From Halalkalirubrum salinum (lineage in GTDB: Archaea; Halobacteriota; Halobacteria; Halobacteriales; Haloferacaceae): a stretch of DNA of 64,000 bases. Positions 1 to 8,258 of this stretch are shown one piece after another (within the stretch, counting starts at the first letter, position 1; each line of letters starts with the position of its first letter). The stretch is from the NCBI RefSeq assembly GCF_005543295.1, contig NZ_SRSG01000010.1, positions 1 through 64,000 on the forward strand, given 5' to 3'. The notes under the pieces were generated by a model. That model did no database searches. It worked only from the letters and a program-made list of their open reading frames with translations, and was not told the origin of the DNA. Both the position numbers and the translations under genes were made by a program.

Positions 1-192
1 GTTGAAGAACGAGAGATGCAAAACCGTCCAAACAACTTTATCGTTAGCGGTGGTTGGTTGAGCCAGCAGAATTTCCATAGGTGAATACAGAGCGCATGTC
101 TCGCAAGACAGTCGCTAAGACCGCCGTTACAGAGACGGCGTTTCGTAACTGAGCTGTGTCGAGTCGAGTACTGTCCGCGAACGCCGAAGCCA
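1..192. other. Left-edge gap, no recognised gene
   Basis: A + strand frame is open from the window edge to a TGA at 82-84 (27 codons). It could be the tail of a gene lying to the left, but I do not recognise the peptide. The rest holds only a possible terminator hairpin (122-140) before the convergent end of cysE. Confidence 0.3.
122..143 (+). terminator. Possible terminator hairpin
   Basis: CGCCGT at 122-127 pairs with ACGGCG at 135-140 across a 7-base loop and is followed by TTT. It would suit the end of a rightward gene from outside the window. Confidence 0.3.
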
Positions 193-1065
193 CTACCTGT
201 TCGATTTCTGCTCCTGATCGGGGTGGTCAGAAATGAACACGCTCGTGTCGTCCGGGACGTCGTCGGTCACCCAGGCGTTCGCGCCGATGCTCACGTGGTC
301 GCCGATTTCTACCGTCCCGAGTATGTTGCTTCCGGCACCGATGACGACGTGATCGCCGATATCGGGATGACGCTTATAATCTTTCGCCAGCATGTGGTCC
401 TCACCCTCTTCCTCCTCGAAGTGGAGTGCGCCAAGAGTGACGTTCTGGTAGATCCGGACCCAGTCGCCGACTGTCGCCGTCTCGCCGATGACGACCCCGG
501 TCCCGTGATCGATGAAGAAATACTCACCAATCTCCGCACCTGGATGGATGTCGATGCCCGTCTCGACCTTCGAGTACTCGGCGAGTTCGCGGGCGTACTC
601 GAAGCTGTCCTCCTCGTAGAGGATGTGCGCCACCCTGTGGGTCATGATCGCGTGAAAACCGGGATACGACCGGATGATCTCACAGTTGCTCTTCGCTGCG
701 GGATCACCCTTATACGCGGCCTCGACGTCCTTTTCAAGGCTCCGTCGAATCGCGGGCAGCCGGTTGAGTGTCCTGTCGACGATCGGGGTCAAATTGTCTG
801 CGTCACGACCCGAATAGGCCGTGATACCTGTGTGTATGCAGCTGCCGAGTTCGCTCAGGCGGGCACGAGTTTTGTCGGGGTCGTCCAGCAATTCCGTCGC
901 GTTCCAGCATCTGGGAAACAGGAGCTGTTTGAGGAGAGGTGGTTCATCACGCAGAGAATCGCGGGGAGGATAGACCCGCGAGGTGTCCTTCGGGAGAGAC
1001 GATTCGTCTGCTCGATAGGACTCGACGAGTTCTTGGTGGACGTCGCCGGTGTACTCATACCCCAT
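193..1065 (-). CDS. cysE: Serine O-acetyltransferase
   Basis: This enzyme makes O-acetylserine from serine and acetyl-CoA, the first step of cysteine synthesis in the cytoplasm. The protein has 290 residues. Residues about 170-275 form a left-handed beta-helix of hexapeptide repeats, and the family signature GIDIHPGAEIGEYFFIDHGT is followed by GVVIGE, which shapes the active site. I chose the ATG at 1065. The frame stays open to 1272, but that stretch is Arg-rich and unlike the family. An A/T box at about 1090-1098 lies 27 bases before 1065. The last residues are polar and look unstructured. Confidence 0.93.
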   Translation of the reverse strand: MGYEYTGDVHQELVESYRADESSLPKDTSRVYPPRDSLRDEPPLLKQLLFPRCWNATELLDDPDKTRARLSELGSCIHTGITAYSGRDADNLTPIVDRTLNRLPAIRRSLEKDVEAAYKGDPAAKSNCEIIRSYPGFHAIMTHRVAHILYEEDSFEYARELAEYSKVETGIDIHPGAEIGEYFFIDHGTGVVIGETATVGDWVRIYQNVTLGALHFEEEEGEDHMLAKDYKRHPDIGDHVVIGAGSNILGTVEIGDHVSIGANAWVTDDVPDDTSVFISDHPDQEQKSNR

Positions 1066-1336
1066 TTGCTGGTGTTGACGCTGTCGAGTAAAGTTACTTT
1101 TTCCACTTCGCACCCAGACGCCCCCTTTGGTAGGCCGTCTGTTCCCTAATCTGCGTTTCGTTTCGGTACCGCCTCGGTCTCCCGGTACCGCTTTGATGCG
1201 TCTAGCCTCTGTGTCTCGCACACTGATTCTATCAGTCCTAAGGATTTCAACAGAGCCACTCAGTTTAAACAAACCAACGATGTCTGCGATCGTGTCGATC
1301 CGCAGAGCTAAACAATCGCCAACGTAACCGTACAGT

Positions 1337-1621
1337 ATGGACGATACACCGGAAACGACCGAGACGATCGAACTCGACTATGCCGAACGCGTCCGGATCG
1401 GCGCGACGCGCGGAGAGTTCAACACCGAGATCGGCCGCCCGCGCGAGTATCCAGACAGCGCTGACGTGACAGTAACGACCGAAATGGGCGATCGCGTCGT
1501 GATAACTGTTGATGCAACCGCCGGCGACCACGCGACGGGCCACGCCGATATCGAGTTGTCGACCGCAGATGCCACAGCGCTCGTTACAGCGATCGAAGCC
1601 GCCGTTGATCAACTCGAGTAG
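1337..1621 (+). CDS. Small conserved-type acidic protein
   Basis: The 94-residue acidic protein has no signal peptide or membrane segment. Its middle is rich in alternating Val and Thr (for example DVTVTTEMGDRVVITV), suggesting a small beta sheet, and it ends in an Ala-rich helix. I do not recognise a family or a function. It is a single gene reading away from cysE, with an A/T box (about 1307-1314) 26 bases before the ATG. Base use matches its neighbours, so it looks native. Confidence 0.7.
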   Translation: MDDTPETTETIELDYAERVRIGATRGEFNTEIGRPREYPDSADVTVTTEMGDRVVITVDATAGDHATGHADIELSTADATALVTAIEAAVDQLE

Positions 1622-1769
1622 CGCCGGCTTACCGTATCAGCCGTTTTGCGAGGCGCTTGAGTAATTTTAACGCGAGTCCTTGGGCAAGCTTCCGTGTGAT
1701 CCACCCGAGCATACACCATACTGCTATCGAAAATGGCCTAAAACTATCGCCGCGAAGGAAATAAACAAC

Positions 1770-2525
1770 CTACGCTTGCTCGATCGACACCGTCCACTCG
1801 CCGGCGCTCTCGACGAGCAAGTAGCCGACACCCGAGACTTGTTCGGTTCTGGTCTCGCCGTCGACGTCCGACTCTGTCGCGAACAGTCGGAGCCCGCTGT
1901 ACTCACCTGCACGGTCGAAGACATCGACGAGATGACTTTCACCGCCCGTCGCAGTGAGGGTAAACTGCGTCTCGGCATCTTCGGGGAACGCTATCGGACC
2001 GAAAACGTCGGTGAGCGCGCTCTCGCGTTCGATCGGGAGTGCCTCGCCACTATTGTACACCGGAAGTTCAGTGACGTCGATCGTCCACTCGCCGTCAGCA
2101 ATAGCGGTAAGCTCGACAGTCTGAGGATCGATCGAGTGGATTGTCCGGCCGTCAAACGGACCAACAGCGTTGATTCCTGCAGCGAGAGCCTCACCCGCTG
2201 AATCAAGAAAGGCGGTATTAAACCGACCCTCCCCGCTGTGATCGTATTCGACGATAATCGGACCGTCCGTTGAGAGTTCGAAACTGTCGATCGATTGCGG
2301 ATCGTCACTATCTGGATCGCCAGATCCGGAAAACGAATGTGTGACAGGATCGCTGCCATCGGTTTCGTACTCGAACGTCGCGTCGGCATATGGGGGCCAT
2401 GGTGGTGACTGAGAGTCCTCACCCCCAAGACACCCTGCAAGCCCGGTGAGGCCGGCAAGCGTACTACCCGAAAGCGCGAGGTACGATCGGCGATCGAGGT
2501 GGGCCCGTGTATGTGATCGGTCCAT
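1770..2525 (-). CDS. Tat-exported lipoprotein, function unknown
   Basis: A secreted haloarchaeal lipoprotein of about 251 residues. The N-terminus carries a twin-arginine signal (DRRSYLALSG), a hydrophobic stretch, and the lipobox LAGC followed by a Gly, Glu and Asp-rich linker. This points to export by Tat and anchoring by a lipid on Cys outside the cell. The mature part is acidic with beta-rich segments, such as a DPVTHSFSGSGDPDSDD loop. No catalytic motif is visible. An ATG four codons upstream (2537) is an alternative start. Confidence 0.8.
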   Translation of the reverse strand: MDRSHTRAHLDRRSYLALSGSTLAGLTGLAGCLGGEDSQSPPWPPYADATFEYETDGSDPVTHSFSGSGDPDSDDPQSIDSFELSTDGPIIVEYDHSGEGRFNTAFLDSAGEALAAGINAVGPFDGRTIHSIDPQTVELTAIADGEWTIDVTELPVYNSGEALPIERESALTDVFGPIAFPEDAETQFTLTATGGESHLVDVFDRAGEYSGLRLFATESDVDGETRTEQVSGVGYLLVESAGEWTVSIEQA

Positions 2526-2604
2526 ACCTCGTCTCATACGGCGGGGTTGCTAAGTGTGACGCTGCAAATTTCAGATGAGATACTCAGATGCAGTGTGCAG
2601 CCGG

Positions 2605-3675
2605 TTACAGCGTTTCGGCAATCCGTTCGGCGATCCTGTGGGCTCCTTCAGCCGCCGCGAGGTCGGGTCGATCGGCGGTGACGACGGTCACGTCTCGAGA
2701 GAGTTCCGCGGAGAGCCGCACTTCGAACTCCTCGGCGATACCCGGAATACACGCCATTCCGCCAGTCAGCGCGATTGGCTTACCTAACGCGAGCTGATAC
2801 GGCTTCATGTGGGTATTGGCAAGCTCTGAGAGGAAGTTGTTCGCAATCTCATCGACTGCCTCGTCAACATACTCGTCAACAGGGTCCATGAGACCGCGAT
2901 TGACGGTGAACTCGTGGGAACCGCCGCCAGGCTGTTGGATCACGTCAGTGAACGGCTCGAAGTCGACAAATGAGGCGTGTTCTTCTTTGTACTCGCGGGC
3001 AGTGGTGAGATCGATGTTGACGCGGCCCTGGGTCTCCTCTTCGACGGCGTTTGCGATCCGCCGATCGACTTCCGAGCCGGTGACTGCACCCGTGGAAAAT
3101 GGGGCGAGCTGTTCGCCGTGACGATACGCGCAAGCCTCGAGATTCGTCGAACCCATGTTGATCGAAACAAAGACTTCGTCGATCGCCTCGAGACCGTCGC
3201 CCATCGCGGGGATCGAACCACACAGCGATTCTGGGAAGCTCCGGATTGCTGCCTGACCGATCGGGCTTCCCTCGATAACCTCGGTGAGGTTTTCCAGCCC
3301 GGCTTCGTTGTCGATCGTTGGGATCGCATAAACAACAGCGCTGTCCTCGGGAATGTTTTGTGCCCGAATGAGTTCGGTAAAGAACTTTGCGGCCAACTCC
3401 GCACGAGCGTCGTCTTCCGGGAGGCCCGATCGAAGCATGAACTCAACTGTGTCTGGATACTCTTGGGCAGCCTGCTCGCCGTAGAGAACACGCTCTGTTC
3501 CCGTGATCGGATCGTCGTACGTGGCAAGACAGGTGAGCGTGCGGATTGTGTCGAGCTCTCCATCTCTGAGGAGTTGAATAACGGTCCGCGTGCTGCCGAG
3601 TTTGACACCGACCGGGGTCGGCTCGTCGCTGTTCTCCGCGCTGCCGTCGAACGCATCGTCGTCTGTGTCTGACAT
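2605..3675 (-). CDS. Actin-fold (MreB/salactin-like) protein
   Basis: A 356-residue protein with the layout of the actin/Hsp70 ATPase fold: a phosphate-1 loop at 23-32 (GVKLGSTRT), a phosphate-2 loop at 171-179 (SINMGSTNL) and an adenosine motif near 310 (ALTGGMACIPGIAEEF). It may polymerise as a cytoskeletal or segregation filament. MreB-like actins are known in Halobacteria (salactin), but I cannot tell whether this is an ortholog. The usual Asp in phosphate-1 is Lys25 and the usual Asp of phosphate-2 is Asn173, so ATP hydrolysis may be altered. The first 20 residues are an acidic tail. It follows the ArlD/E-domain gene by 14 bases and is probably co-transcribed with it. Confidence 0.75.
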   Translation of the reverse strand: MSDTDDDAFDGSAENSDEPTPVGVKLGSTRTVIQLLRDGELDTIRTLTCLATYDDPITGTERVLYGEQAAQEYPDTVEFMLRSGLPEDDARAELAAKFFTELIRAQNIPEDSAVVYAIPTIDNEAGLENLTEVIEGSPIGQAAIRSFPESLCGSIPAMGDGLEAIDEVFVSINMGSTNLEACAYRHGEQLAPFSTGAVTGSEVDRRIANAVEEETQGRVNIDLTTAREYKEEHASFVDFEPFTDVIQQPGGGSHEFTVNRGLMDPVDEYVDEAVDEIANNFLSELANTHMKPYQLALGKPIALTGGMACIPGIAEEFEVRLSAELSRDVTVVTADRPDLAAAEGAHRIAERIAETL

Positions 3676-3689
3676 GATATGGAAACGGG

Positions 3690-4142
3690 TTATGAAAGCG
3701 AGGCCAGGGTTGCGATGTATAGCAGGCTCAACCGGTGGTCACCGATCTCGAACGATCGGCGGTGAATGGGTTCGGGCATCGAACCAATCTCACCCGCAAT
3801 TGCGTGTTGGATCTCCGAGGCGATCCAGCCGAGTTCGCGGTAGTACCGCAGTGCGTCTCGCGCAGCGTCGTGTCCGCCGACGAGAGTGAGAAACTCGACC
3901 CAGTCGTACAACAGCCGCCGGCCGAGGTCCGATCGAGGAACAGATCGGAGATACGGGCGTTCAAGATCTGCTGTCGCCCGCGCAGTCCGCAGCACCAACA
4001 GTTCACGAAACTGCTGGGCGCGGATCGACTCTTCGGCAGTCAGCCCAGGACCCGGCGGTTCCGACTTGGATACCTCGGGTTCGGCGATTCCCGCCAGATT
4101 CCGGAGTTCACTCGGATCGTACGCTCGTGGGTTGACAACCAT
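3690..4142 (-). CDS. ArlD/ArlE (FlaD/E) domain protein
   Basis: A soluble 150-residue protein. The N-terminus (NPRAYDPSELRNLAG) and the core at about 60-120, especially LLYDWVEFLTLVGGHDAARD followed by ALRYYRELGWIASEI, match the pattern of the archaellum accessory domain FlaD/FlaE, which forms the cytosolic collar of the archaellum motor. No other archaellum gene is in the window. It sits directly upstream of the actin-fold gene, so a separate structural role linked to that filament is possible. The ATG at 4142 gives the family-like start; another ATG lies five codons upstream. Confidence 0.7.
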   Translation of the reverse strand: MVVNPRAYDPSELRNLAGIAEPEVSKSEPPGPGLTAEESIRAQQFRELLVLRTARATADLERPYLRSVPRSDLGRRLLYDWVEFLTLVGGHDAARDALRYYRELGWIASEIQHAIAGEIGSMPEPIHRRSFEIGDHRLSLLYIATLASLS

Positions 4143-4257
4143 GCTATCGTATCGCAACCTGTCCGTTTGCTCGTGTTACCGCTACGGAGAGAAGACTCAC
4201 GGACAGGATATCAGTATTTTGGTACTGATCGCTTGTGAAAGCCGACAGTACGCTGCA

Positions 4258-4989
4258 TCAGCCGAGCTCGAAATTAATTCGCTCGTGGTCCGAGCCCTGG
4301 GTTTTCCGACCAGTAATACTGATCTCGCCGATTGTACCCGTCGCCGAGACGTGCGTGCCCGCACAGGCAGTCCGATCGAACGGCTCCTCGCCCTCGCCGG
4401 CGATCTCGACGATTCGGAGATTGGTGATCGACGCCGGGAGGAGCGCGATTCGAGTGCGCTCGGGGTCGAGTTCAGCCTCAGCGGTTTCTCGATCCATCAT
4501 GTACCACCGGACCTCGCGATCGTCTTCAACGAGGCCGTTGAGCGCAGTCTCAATGTCTGCGAGATCGGTTTCGGTAAAGCGATCGTACGCACAGTCGAGG
4601 TGTGCGTGATCGGCATACAGCTGGTTGCCGGTCGTTTCCGCGTCGTACGTCGACAAGAGGTGCGCAGAAAGCAGGTGTTGGGCCGTATGATACCGCATGT
4701 GTGCGTCTCGACGATCCCAGTCGAGTTCGCCGCGTACGGTCTCACCGGGTTCTGGGAGGGGCTCTGGGCCGGTCACTGAATGGTAGATCTCGTCTTTCTT
4801 TTCGACAGCCGTGACCGTCCAGGTCCGATCGTCATCGAGTGTCTCGACCGTTCCGGTGTCGTGGGGCTGGCCCCCGCCAGTCGGATAAAAGTGCGTGGCG
4901 TCGAGCACGAGACGATCCGACAGCGTCCGGGTCACTGTCGCTTCGAACGATCGCACGGTGCTGTCCTCGAAGTACAGTTGCGCAGTCAT
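4258..4989 (-). CDS. alaX: AlaX-type Ala-tRNA editing hydrolase
   Basis: A free-standing editing domain that hydrolyses Ser or Gly wrongly attached to tRNA-Ala. The 243-residue length and the N-terminal segment with PTGGGQPHDTG fit the AlaX-M type. Zinc ligands are visible in HTAQHLLS (HxxxH) and in CAGTH near the C-terminus. The ATG at 4989 is chosen because the upstream extension (to 5181) is Arg-rich, unlike the family, and would overlap the divergent HD gene. It is divergent from that gene and shares its promoter region. Confidence 0.92.
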   Translation of the reverse strand: MTAQLYFEDSTVRSFEATVTRTLSDRLVLDATHFYPTGGGQPHDTGTVETLDDDRTWTVTAVEKKDEIYHSVTGPEPLPEPGETVRGELDWDRRDAHMRYHTAQHLLSAHLLSTYDAETTGNQLYADHAHLDCAYDRFTETDLADIETALNGLVEDDREVRWYMMDRETAEAELDPERTRIALLPASITNLRIVEIAGEGEEPFDRTACAGTHVSATGTIGEISITGRKTQGSDHERINFELG

Positions 4990-5119
4990 GCTCGAATCCT
5001 GGTGTGCGATCGGCTTACCGCTTCGGCTCGCGGCGATCGAACGCCATGGGAGCCTTACGCTCCGTTGGAGGTGTCGTAACGCATAAGATGCGAAGCGGCG
5101 TAAATTTCTGTAATGATAC

Positions 5120-5848
5120 ATGAGAATCGACGCGCCAGGGGGTGGCCCCGTGGGCGTTGAAATAAAAGAATCCGCCGTCACAGACGAGGCCTTCGCGGAT
5201 ATCCAGCGGTTCGTCTACGATTACCTGACCGCGAGCGTCGAAAGCGAAGGCGATGGCGGCCGGATGCGGTGGTATCCCTGGCACAGCGCGGAGTACCGGT
5301 TCAACCACATCAGAAACGTCACCGACCTAGCGACCGAGATTGCGAAAAAGGAGGGCGCAGATGTCGACGTCGTCCGTGTTGCGGCCGTCTTTCACGACGT
5401 TTCGAAGCTAGAGGCCGATCAAGAGACCCACGCAGAAGAGGGCGCGCGCGTCGCGCGCGAGTACCTCAACACCCATGGCGACTATCCACAGTCGTTCATC
5501 GAGGAGGTGTGTCAGACGATCGTTGACCACTCCTACCACGGCCCGCTGTCGGACGTGTCGCTCGAGAGCCAGTGTTTGATTGAGGCTGATGTCCTCGATA
5601 AAGTCGGCGCAAACGGTACAGCACTAATGCTGCTCAGGATGGGATACGAGGCCAGAACCCATATGGACGCGGCTGGCATGGTCGATCGCGTCCTCGAACG
5701 CGGGCGCGACCACGTCGATCGTATTGAGTCTGACACCGCCGAGAGCATTGCTCACCAGCGGCTCAAACGAGTTCGGTGGTTCCGCGAGTGGCTCGAAGCG
5801 GAGGTTGTCGGAATGGACGGTGAGCTCGATCGCGATCGAGACATCTAA
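5120..5848 (+). CDS. HD-domain metal phosphohydrolase
   Basis: A 242-residue soluble protein with an HD domain at about 60-175. The metal-binding series is visible as H in RFNHIRNV, HD in FHDVSK and a later Asp in EADVLDKVG. HD proteins of this group hydrolyse nucleotides or other phosphates; the substrate cannot be read from sequence. The ATG at 5120 is used. A GTG ten codons in (5150) would start at the more family-like GVEIKES and is a real alternative. Confidence 0.85.
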   Translation: MRIDAPGGGPVGVEIKESAVTDEAFADIQRFVYDYLTASVESEGDGGRMRWYPWHSAEYRFNHIRNVTDLATEIAKKEGADVDVVRVAAVFHDVSKLEADQETHAEEGARVAREYLNTHGDYPQSFIEEVCQTIVDHSYHGPLSDVSLESQCLIEADVLDKVGANGTALMLLRMGYEARTHMDAAGMVDRVLERGRDHVDRIESDTAESIAHQRLKRVRWFREWLEAEVVGMDGELDRDRDI

Positions 5849-5890
5849 TAGCAGTTGGCAATTGGTGGGAACCGCGCACTACCCGCCTAC

Positions 5891-6883
5891 TCAGATTGTG
5901 TCGAGGATATCGAGTACGCGTTCTTCAGCATCGCGACCAGGATCGTGTTCGGAGCCGTCGCGATCGCTTTCGTGGTGTTCTTCCACAGTCGCAGCCATCG
6001 CCTCGGCTGGTGGTGTTGAACGCCACCCGAGGGCAGCGAGCTTGGCCGTTGAGAGGACGTGAGGATACTCCCGGTAGAGAATAAAATCGACTGGGGAGAG
6101 CCCCCCAGCGGCAAGCTCGCGATCGCCTGCATGGACGATTTCGACCGAGGTATCGAGTGAGTCGGCGATGAGTTCGACCGTCTCTTCGAGCGTAAGCAGG
6201 CGGCGATCGCCGACGTTGTAGCTCTCGCCGGGGTCGCCGCGCTCGGCGACGATCCTGAGCGCCGACGCGACGTCTTCGACGTACGCGCGATGCCAAACAT
6301 TCTGGCCATCTCCGGGGACGACGAGGCGATCATAGCTCGCAACCCGATCGATCCAGTAGTCCAGCCGTTCGGTGTAGTCGTGGGGGCCGTATACGATGCA
6401 CGGGCGAACGGACATGGCATTGACGCCGTTTCCGGCGGCCTCGAAGACAACGCGATCGCCCTCGGCCTTCCGGTTGCCGTATGTCTCCGAGGAGTCGTCG
6501 ACAGCCTGATCGGCCGAACAGGGTCGAAGCGGCGTCTCGCCCTCTCTTTTCGGAATCTCCTCCGCACCGTAGGCATCTCCGGAGGAGATGTACACATAGC
6601 CGTCGACGTCTGCGAAGATCTCGACAGCTGCAGAGACGTCTCCCGGCGCGTAGGCGACACAGTCGATAACAATGTCGGGATCGACGGTCTCAGCGGCGCG
6701 TGCGAGCGCGTCGTCGTCTGTGCGATCGCCAGCGACGTGTGTGACTCGATCGTGCTCCTCGAAGGGGTTCGGATGGTTGCCGCGGTTGAAGATGGCGACG
6801 TCGTAGTCGTGCTCGAGCAGGTCAGTGACAGTATGGCGGCCAATAAATCGGGTCCCGCCGATGACGAGCGCAGTGTCGTTCAT
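5891..6883 (-). CDS. NAD-dependent epimerase/dehydratase
   Basis: An extended short-chain dehydrogenase of 330 residues. It has a Rossmann nucleotide loop (GGTRFIGRH, residues 9-17), the YISSGDAYG strand with the catalytic Ser, and the YGNRK form of the YxxxK active site. Family members act on nucleotide sugars or similar substrates. No sugar-pathway neighbours are present, so the substrate is unknown. It is divergent from the MFS gene with only 39 bases between starts, so both may share control elements. Confidence 0.88.
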   Translation of the reverse strand: MNDTALVIGGTRFIGRHTVTDLLEHDYDVAIFNRGNHPNPFEEHDRVTHVAGDRTDDDALARAAETVDPDIVIDCVAYAPGDVSAAVEIFADVDGYVYISSGDAYGAEEIPKREGETPLRPCSADQAVDDSSETYGNRKAEGDRVVFEAAGNGVNAMSVRPCIVYGPHDYTERLDYWIDRVASYDRLVVPGDGQNVWHRAYVEDVASALRIVAERGDPGESYNVGDRRLLTLEETVELIADSLDTSVEIVHAGDRELAAGGLSPVDFILYREYPHVLSTAKLAALGWRSTPPAEAMAATVEEHHESDRDGSEHDPGRDAEERVLDILDTI

Positions 6884-6922
6884 ATCGATTCGACGGCTCG
6901 CGGGAGCAAAGAACTGTGGAAA

Positions 6923-8212
6923 ATGACGGCAAGGCCAGCCGTGAAATCAAGGTTGATACGGCGATCGACGCGACTCGTAGTACCCGCTGTGTGCGCTCGA
7001 TACCTCACCACAATCACAGATGAGCTACGGGCACTCAACAGCGGCGGCCGCGGCATCATCCTGGCAACGATCGCGCTCGGGTGGGGCGTGACGATCGGCG
7101 CCCGGACGATCTATCCGGTTTTGTTGCCCTCGCTTCGCTCTGCGTACGACTTCGGACTCACAGCATCCGGGATACTCTTGAGCGTGTTGTTTGCCGCGTA
7201 CGCGCTTGGACAGTTGCCCGGCGGCGTCCTCGCCGATCGGGCTGGCGAACGAATAACGCTCACACTCAGTGTGGCTGTCTCTGGTGTGGCGATAACATTC
7301 GTTGTCATCTCCCAATCAACAGCCGCGCTGTTCGTCGTGACCGCCGCGTTCGGGTTCGCGGTCGGCTTTTATGCGATCGCACGGTTTACCGCGATCGCGG
7401 CGATCTACCCCGACAGATACGGAACCGCAGCCGGTCTGACAAACACCGCACCCGAACTCGGACAAGCCCTGTTGCCACCGATCGCAGGGTTCGTTGCGTC
7501 GATCGTTGGCTGGCGACTCGGGCTTGGATTTGTGGTGCCGATTTTTGTGATCACCACTGTTGGTCTCTGGGTGACGGTCCCGGGACCGTCCGAGGATGCG
7601 GCGACCGACAGTGACGAAACCGAGAAGACGTCACCATCGGTTCGACACGTCCTCGGGGCACTCAAGAACCCGGCAATCCTGCGTGCGACCGCTGCGATGA
7701 TCCTCGGGGTGTCGATCTGGCAGGTGTTCACCGGCTTTTATCCGACGTACCTCGTCGAAACAAAGGGCCTCTCGTCCTCGCGTGCGGCCGCCGTGTTTGG
7801 GCTCTACTTCGCCGCAACCGCGGTAATCCACCCTGTCGCCGGGGCTGTATACGATCGCTTCGGTGTGCGGCGCGCCTATTTTCTCTCTGGCATCGCCGCG
7901 GTGTCATTGGCCGCACTCCCGTTTGTTGACGGGCTTGGCGGTGCGATCGCGGTTTCGATCGGGATGGGGACGCTCTTGGCCTTCGAGACCCCGACGGAGT
8001 CGTATCTGGTCCAGTCGCTCCCGTCGTCGATCGAGGGAACCGGATTCGGGATACTCCGCACAACAGTGTTTGCCGTCGGCGCGGCCGGGCCGGCGGTTTT
8101 CGGCGTCCTTGCCGACCGTGGATACTTTGATGAGCTCTTTATCGCATTGGCAATCATCGCGGTGGGGATGATCCTGCTCGCGAGACAACTGCCCAGCGTG
8201 TCGGTCCGATAG
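6923..8212 (+). CDS. MFS transporter
   Basis: A membrane carrier of 429 residues with about 12 hydrophobic helices in two halves split by an acidic loop (SEDAATDSDETEKTSPS, near residues 222-238). The loop after helix 2 has the MFS motif-A pattern (GQLPGGVLADRAGER). Substrate unknown. The frame is open far upstream but that part is the opposite strand of the epimerase gene. The ATG at 6923 is the first start after that gene begins, with GTG 6941 as an alternative. Confidence 0.85.
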   Translation: MTARPAVKSRLIRRSTRLVVPAVCARYLTTITDELRALNSGGRGIILATIALGWGVTIGARTIYPVLLPSLRSAYDFGLTASGILLSVLFAAYALGQLPGGVLADRAGERITLTLSVAVSGVAITFVVISQSTAALFVVTAAFGFAVGFYAIARFTAIAAIYPDRYGTAAGLTNTAPELGQALLPPIAGFVASIVGWRLGLGFVVPIFVITTVGLWVTVPGPSEDAATDSDETEKTSPSVRHVLGALKNPAILRATAAMILGVSIWQVFTGFYPTYLVETKGLSSSRAAAVFGLYFAATAVIHPVAGAVYDRFGVRRAYFLSGIAAVSLAALPFVDGLGGAIAVSIGMGTLLAFETPTESYLVQSLPSSIEGTGFGILRTTVFAVGAAGPAVFGVLADRGYFDELFIALAIIAVGMILLARQLPSVSVR

Positions 8213-8258
8213 CTCGAAGATCGGTAAGTTCCTTGCCGTGGCTCCCGTATCCGTGTGC

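Noticed and set aside
223-1149. 308-codon plus-strand frame opposite cysE
   Set aside because: cysE is certain from its hexapeptide repeats; this is a shadow frame.
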